From an uncultured Lentisphaeria bacterium (GTDB lineage Bacteria; Verrucomicrobiota; Lentisphaeria; Victivallales; Victivallaceae): a DNA stretch of 9,695 nt. This document shows positions 7,901 through 9,695 of this stretch, in pieces. The notes below the pieces were generated by a model. That model ran no database searches. It had not been told where the DNA came from and saw only the letters and a program-made list of their open reading frames with translations. The DNA lies in contig CASFXO010000046.1 in NCBI GenBank assembly GCA_949298665.1, positions 1-9,695 on the forward strand. Reading direction: 5' to 3'. How positions within the stretch are numbered: position 1 is the stretch's first letter; every line of letters starts with the position of its first letter. Made by a program: the position numbers and the translations under genes.

Positions 7901-9695
7901 CGTATACGCCAGATCCCGCAATCCCGGAATCCGCCGCAGCCATTCCCGGAACATCGTCGCCAGACGCTGCCACAGCGAAGCACGCGCCGGACCGGATTCC
8001 ATCTCTTCGGCCAGGTGGGCCAGAAACTCTTCGACCGCCTCCGTCCGCCCCTGTTCCGTGGTCAGATCCAGACGGTATTCCGGACGGCTCTTCGCAAATG
8101 CGGAAATTTCCTCCCGGAAGTCGCGTCCCGCCTGTTCCAGAAACACCTCGTACTTCGCCCCGAAAAGACGCCGCAGACCGTAGTGCGCCGCCGCCTCGTG
8201 AACGAAAACCTTCCGCATCCGCGAGGCCGGGACATTCTCCGCCACCAGATACACCGCGTCTTCCCCGGGCAGGAACACCCCTTCCACCTGATCCGGACGC
8301 AGTCCGACCGCCTCCGCCCGGCGCCGCGCCGCTTCCGGCAGTTCCGCCCAGGTGCGCACGATTTTCGCCGGGACCTGGCCGAATTCCCGCAGCAGTTCCA
8401 CGCCGGCGCGCATGCTCTGGTCAATATTGTGCACCCGTTCGCCCGCGGTCAGTTTCTCCTCGATCCGCCGCTGCTCCCGCGCCTGCCGCCAGCCTTCCCG
8501 GGACAATTCCTCCAGAGTCAGCGCCGCGTCTTCCCGTTCCCGCGCCGACGCCTCCTCCATGAGCAGTCGTTCCGCATACCAGACCGCGCCCGGCTTCCCC
8601 TCCCGGATGCCGAACTGCAGCGACTCGATCGCGCGCACCTGCGCATCGGTCGGATCGGAGATTCGCAGCAGCTCCTGCAATCGCGCCTCCCCCTGCGCCA
8701 GCAGCCGTCCGACCGCCGCGTCGCGCCGGACGGGGGCAAATTCCATGCGCAACCGCGCCGGCAGCCCCGCCGCGGCCATGCCGCCGCCGTAAACCATCCC
8801 GACCGCCCCCTCCAGATACGCCGGAGCGATCAGCGCATCATACCACTCGGAAACACTCATCTTCGCAAGTTCCGCACCGTTCTTGCCGATAAGCAGACGG
8901 GAAAGGCGCTGCGTGATCCCCGTCGCCGCCTCGCTCGCCCCTTCCCGGAGCACATCCGCGCCGAATTCCCGAAGTGTCCGGGTAACCGCGCCCATCAGCG
9001 AACGCGCGGCGATATCCGCGCTTTCCCGGGAGAAATATTTTTTCAGAATCGGCAGCGTGCCCAGCCGTTCGAATGCCATTTCGGCGGTCCCGACGACCGC
9101 CGCATTCAGCAGTCGCTCGGCATCCGTCATATTCGGATCATCCATCGTATCGATGTATTCGGTGGATGCCGCCGACATCCCGAAATACGCCAGACCGGCC
9201 GCCGGATTCGCCACGCTGATCACCGACCCGGCCAGCATCTGCGGCGCATTCACGATGACCGCCGACGCCACCTCCTCCAGAAAACTCTCCGCGCTCCCCC
9301 GCTCCCGGGCAAGGATCTCCAGTTCCCGCCGGTGCTCCCGGCTCCGCGCCAGCAGCGCCTCCCGCGCCCGGTTCAGCCACTCGATCCCGGTCGCCTGCGT
9401 CTTCGGTGTCTCCGCCGCTTCCGGCCGTCCCATGGCTGCCGCCGACATCGCCAGTCTGCCCCGCTCGGATGTCTCCGCCATTTCCACGATTTTCGACAAC
9501 GTACCGACCAGTCCCGCCCCGAGATCGGTGGAGAACTGCTGAAAGGTCCCCGCCGCAAGCGGCAGGTCTCCGGCCATGCGCTCCGCCGGACCGGGCCGGT
9601 TCGCGCTGTTGATCGCCTCCCGGATGGCATTGTACACCTTGGCCGGATTCGTATCCGCGCCGCTCCCCAGAAAGAACCGGGCGTACTCGTCGAAA
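1919..9695 (-). CDS. Giant phage polyvalent virion protein with protease and multiple effector domains (5' end outside window)
   Basis: One frame runs from the right edge to a TGA at 1921-1919, giving 2591 codons in the window. A GTG at 9637 is not the start, because 19 more in-frame codons precede it. Residues here are numbered from the first complete codon (9694). Seen in order: Ala/Gly-rich, partly hydrophobic N-part (about 1-320); charged helices (320-435); zincin-like segment with HEAAAH at 499-504 (about 435-615); possible PBECR nuclease (645-790); ART-PolyVal ADP-ribosyltransferase (803-975); unassigned domain (979-1130); MuF_C-like nuclease (1138-1330); long helical C-terminus (1335-2591). 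Tandem toxin-type domains with a peptidase and large helical regions are known from phage polyvalent proteins. The T7-like fibre gene just downstream puts this gene where T7 has its internal core/ejection proteins, so it is probably packaged and ejected with the DNA (inference). It is about twice T7 gp16 (about 1300 residues). No frameshift or stop was seen. Confidence 0.95.
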   Translation of the reverse strand, partial: FDEYARFFLGSGADTNPAKVYNAIREAINSANRPGPAERMAGDLPLAAGTFQQFSTDLGAGLVGTLSKIVEMAETSERGRLAMSAAAMGRPEAAETPKTQATGIEWLNRAREALLARSREHRRELEILARERGSAESFLEEVASAVIVNAPQMLAGSVISVANPAAGLAYFGMSAASTEYIDTMDDPNMTDAERLLNAAVVGTAEMAFERLGTLPILKKYFSRESADIAARSLMGAVTRTLREFGADVLREGASEAATGITQRLSRLLIGKNGAELAKMSVSEWYDALIAPAYLEGAVGMVYGGGMAAAGLPARLRMEFAPVRRDAAVGRLLAQGEARLQELLRISDPTDAQVRAIESLQFGIREGKPGAVWYAERLLMEEASAREREDAALTLEELSREGWRQAREQRRIEEKLTAGERVHNIDQSMRAGVELLREFGQVPAKIVRTWAELPEAARRRAEAVGLRPDQVEGVFLPGEDAVYLVAENVPASRMRKVFVHEAAAHYGLRRLFGAKYEVFLEQAGRDFREEISAFAKSRPEYRLDLTTEQGRTEAVEEFLAHLAEEMESGPARASLWQRLATMFREWLRRIPGLRDLAYTRAELDDLLRRSLAAVRTPRGNGARTEGDARFAAAAALRRPGAPNHAAQTGKIVMGDFPVVPGFMEWAGLNGKGLYVDAEMLLGRHYEYFEDQIHALAAVAFVLDAPEKAHDVAGNAAFIRRDEASGRCFRVEIRKRLSGNRNQIRSVHELTGAQYEKAKAGIDFPVLQPSQAGAGGVQSARSYSDFLEEYTARFPDVKFSVAPSVDSAAFKKWFGNSKVVDSDGNPLVVYHGSPHYGFTVFDKSKAGERDNGDFGKGFYFTPSRDYAATYGKEGYWNLDGDDSKVYDCYVSLQNPLIVNARTKIVMEGKYRGLPLAEHMFEDGEFDGVIAKISPFDSGKDDGIWRINEIVAFEPEQIKSATNNAGTYDPENPDIRFSARPEMDSSVEDGQHPYYRNTLADFSVISPELTEALFQASTGRKALKEGESIEIGGRTYTLDHISFSAYNPFFRQRGLSIYYRTGDSIVRLSDHWSNTGSTFVKSRKLNCGRISSCLWNLNGAKNTDLVDMKGHQSGKYPWRIIGGEARLKDFRVDDRIRFSSSSPEMADVTARFNDDLAQQVAGTLPENHIYQLGRPSGILRSTGIPDLPIELAASRLALKARQENHPFDMGALRDLPRALERPIAVFAYGDPRKAQNIIVEIQQNGKNFLVGLSLNANRDGITVNSIRGLFPKDLHEWLNWIQQGKALYLDKEKVRTQIAQRRINLAEVSYLDLDSINSIVEKFRNASVPEENYSNFSIRSPEEEKELMRNVSRGLMPLVENARDNDAELVRQVEEKIVAEGFAPDRFDVGELIRMARRALAERKRQIRRAREWESITEIDPFLAALSAVYGMDFRIDPGPKYRGEEFTGYWIAAGGIAPDEAAAVVSRALNREIADDEVMDHFRHLKKGDVLRRAREERARYREALRQEDEAAEDELYDAIMAGEQVLTDDIIQAWPKVAKRVRDAIAPKEEGRARASWEDVRKALGASEDSPSDFLAGLQAGRNEFRRLLKAAVNDARDLRNAIREAEHFVRINLPPEMRGDYLGRIVKLADYTTEPTPAYPLGRRSHELLRLIGMLQGYRLADRIRVMAEKYRTKRSGRGIPTSVLGEIQPMLEEIRRILPMSDAGVNLLLEENRRKLAELPENPESEGEREKLIESNRLLEMFGKLDRKGPEEIRNIYESFRALLEGGRRRFRDFLTERKATLDDWRERVKAEATGETTPVTGAVPYEKRPFGDRFLRQNMQLSSLLYRISLKSGRRFEDTFGYELFRRIEAATEDEATRNRKLQEAFDAMLADIGISTMAEKTAAMKELSELVEHTGVFRTVYVRQVSGNSRKWLSFEERRAQDRKKIKLKRARKMLAAHDSGEKPLDLMTAEFLRRQLAAKDAGLKLEVKLFGDEFDDAAMARFMEEAEREDSVVLILPVSENAGTPTEVAMTRDAAMSVWLSWQQPDLRAGMEWNGWTTESIAQLEKFITPRYLELAKKMRAHIASGRAELSRAVTKRYGAALPDNEFYFPASFKNSLGKAVRNDALLGGSYGTMGLNPSFLIARKFHLNDVDVNASAMGLFLSNQLETAHFLAFHEVLRDAFGVFRNRPVMEAITREYGKNTYTQLIDRFEMLAANGRDTAEAIHLVSSLYRFWVPSRIALNLSSVAKQLSGAVSFMNDIPAGAFFAGVAESTANSDLFRRFAESVETGDFLKNRFHGGMDPNLRFLLNNSFNIREYSPLATALTEYGTLPTRWADRVSSVRAGFAVFKYHYEAEKARNGGDERAAWDYGMMRWRRAVDQTQQSGKLMDQNYFQSHAGMYRYLTTFLTNPMQILNLEIQSLEGYFGGKGERRAEAGEKLLRQLVVNHLILPTLMEAITQFFRAGFDWDEYKFRDFLMGWLLGPAEGVVIVGKLVKTLGGQLLGVLAGEPDSGWSRSIFQALPVLDDASAGIDQLARLWNRMENDEDFFDTDQLLRSMKSAADLLMAGGSVHPAAGTVGAAAGMFSALLREIRRMLRLGNSAFDEEER
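1922..5690 (-). other. Long helical C-terminal part of the giant protein (large polyvalent protein-associated type)
   Basis: About 1255 residues of mostly charged helical sequence. Highlights are a probable coiled coil rich in R/E near residues 1485-1515; AAMSVWLSWQQPDLRAG near 2015-2030 followed by GWTTESIAQLEKFITPRYL and ELSRAVTKRYGAAL; LNLSSVAKQLSGAVSF near 2215; and NYFQSHAGMYRYLTTFLTNP near 2370. Short hydrophobic helices close the protein (MGWLLGPAEGVVIVGKLV near 2460, AAGTVGAAAGMFSALLREI near the end). This organisation, including the 'lnl...KQ...' and 'TxFLTNPMQ' signatures, resembles the helical tails of giant phage virion proteins annotated as large polyvalent protein-associated domains. 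I infer a structural or ejection-related scaffold. I cannot give the exact LPD number with confidence. Confidence 0.6.
5715..6290 (-). other. MuF_C-like nuclease domain
   Basis: Residues 1138-1330 follow the MuF C-terminal domain pattern: IYQLGRPSGILRSTGIPDLP, a helix, ENHPFDM (H1202), LRDLPRALERPIAVF, strands NIIVEIQQNGKNFLVGLSLN, NSIRGLF (N1261-R1264), LNWIQQGKALYLDKEKV and a final helix. In MuF-type phage proteins this domain is a BECR-fold RNase-like toxin delivered with the virion. The order of LG-x-x-P, H, 'P-x-x-x-x-x-P-x-x-V-F' and the N/S-S-I strand agrees well. The substrate (probably RNA) is inferred from the fold. The linker NFSIRS (1332-1337) follows it. Confidence 0.75.
6300..6765 (-). 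other. Unassigned small domain between ADP-ribosyltransferase and MuF_C domains
   Basis: Residues about 979-1130 start after the ART linker. The visible parts are TLADFSVISPELTEALFQAS, then IEIGGRTYTLDHISF, LSIYYRTGDSIVRLSDHWS, KSRKLNCGRISSCLWNLNG and YPWRIIGGEARLKDF, ending in DDRIRFS. The strand-turn-strand core with a D-H-W motif, two cysteines spaced by five residues and a GG turn looks like a compact alpha/beta domain. I do not recognise the family. Its place in the effector cassette suggests another toxin or modifying enzyme, but no function can be assigned. Confidence 0.6.
6778..7290 (-). other. ART-PolyVal type ADP-ribosyltransferase domain
   Basis: Residues 803-975 match the phage polyvalent ADP-ribosyltransferase pattern closely. 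FKKWFGNSKVVDSDGNPLVV leads into YHGSP (H829), then FTVFDKSKAG, GKGFYFTPSRDYAATYG (Y857), a strand YDCYVSLQNPLIVNA, and finally INEIVAFEPEQIKSATNN (E946 or nearby E951) and YDPENPDIRFS. An H-Y-E set like this is the NAD-binding/catalytic arrangement of the diphtheria-toxin/PARP-like clade. The expected reaction is transfer of ADP-ribose from NAD+ to a host macromolecule; the target is unknown. All three key residues appear present, so activity is plausible. It sits between the possible PBECR domain and an unassigned domain. Confidence 0.85.
7325..7765 (-). other. Possible PBECR (Barnase/EndoU/ColicinE5/RelE-like) nuclease domain
   Basis: Residues 645-790 have the layout helix, strand, strand and closing Ser motif: GRHYEYFEDQIHALAAVAFV, then LDAPEKAHDV, a strand with FIRRDEASGRCFRVEIRKRL, and NQIRSVHELTGAQYEKAK. 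In the BECR-fold toxins found in phage proteins a helix precedes 'nP-x-x-v', followed by beta strands and a final strand with a conserved S/T. The resemblance is structural-pattern level only; I cannot name a family. A module boundary is suggested by the DARFA linker before it (626-630) and the PDVKFS linker after it (793-798). Confidence 0.4.
7850..8385 (-). other. Zincin-like metallopeptidase domain within the giant protein
   Basis: The segment starts with a short domain (IVRTWAELPEAARRRAEAVG, then GVFLPGEDAVYLVAENVP) and leads into VFVHEAAAHYGLRRLFG, with H499, E500 and H504. The motif has HExxxH spacing (three residues between E and the second H), not the usual HExxH. Downstream TEAVEEFLAHLAEE offers E552, E555 or E556 as a third zinc ligand, about 50 residues after the second His. 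It is followed by a W-rich helix (WQRLATMFREWLRRI). HE-H-Y-G-L-R motifs like this occur in phage polyvalent proteins. HExxxH is also an established zinc site in dipeptidyl peptidase III (M49). Possible roles are cleaving host targets or processing the giant protein itself; the sequence does not decide between them. Confidence 0.65.
9100..9280 (-). other. Hydrophobic Ala/Gly-rich segment of the giant protein (possible membrane-active region)
   Basis: Residues about 140-198 contain a run of small and hydrophobic residues (ASAVIVNAPQMLAG, VISVANPAAGLAYFGMSAAS) followed by YIDTMDD and an Ala/Glu helix. Further on come the patterns REGASEAATGI (about 250-262) and EGAVGMVYGGGMAAAG (about 293-308). 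Patterns such as EGxxE helices and Gly/Ala patches recur in N-terminal parts of giant phage virion proteins. Membrane interaction during DNA ejection would fit, but it is inference. The segment is not a clean transmembrane helix, because prolines and asparagines interrupt it. Confidence 0.35.

Noticed and set aside
9635..9637. GTG as the start codon of the giant gene
   Set aside because: The frame continues upstream to the window edge (FDEYARFFLGSG...), without a stop and without a clear Shine-Dalgarno site before the GTG, so the true start is outside.

Overview
This 9.7 kb window carries the structural end of a tailed-phage genome (free phage or prophage). Everything that looks coding is on the minus strand, so the biological order runs from the right edge to the left edge. 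Two co-directional genes fill almost the whole window, separated by a 32-base gap. Both are cut by the window edges. I see no RNA gene, insertion sequence, CRISPR array, integrase, host housekeeping gene, promoter or terminator.

The first gene (9695 to 1919, minus strand) is one unbroken reading frame of at least 2591 codons with no start in the window. Its layout is that of a phage 'large polyvalent protein'. In order it has: an alanine/glycine-rich, partly hydrophobic N-terminal part; a zincin-like metallopeptidase segment (HEAAAH motif); a series of small effector-type domains, comprising a possible Barnase/EndoU/ColicinE5/RelE-like (PBECR) nuclease, an ADP-ribosyltransferase of the ART-PolyVal type, an unassigned domain and a MuF_C-type nuclease; and then about 1250 residues of helical, charged sequence typical of giant virion/ejection proteins. 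The effector part (about 5.7 to 7.75 kb) is visibly less GC-rich than the DNA on both sides, although the frame never breaks. The effector domains are joined by similar short linkers ending in [VI][RK]FS.

The second gene (1886 to beyond 1, minus strand) is a tail fibre or tail-tip receptor-binding protein. It has a T7 gp17-like N-terminal attachment domain, a short coiled coil, a probable fibronectin-III-like domain, a discoidin (F5/8 type C)-like carbohydrate-binding domain and a generic phage tail-protein segment. Its 3' end lies outside the window.

The order 'giant internal virion protein, then T7-type tail fibre' matches the gp15/gp16/gp17 order of T7-like podoviruses. The likely picture is that the fibre recognises the host surface and the giant protein is ejected with the DNA, carrying protease and toxin domains into the cell. 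That picture is inference from gene order and domain content. GC content is high (65 to 77% in the counted flank lines, 38 to 48% in the effector part), and CCG (Pro), GGA (Gly) and TCC (Ser) codons are common, so a GC-rich bacterial host is suggested. A gut PVC/Lentisphaerota host is conceivable, but I cannot establish it from this sequence.
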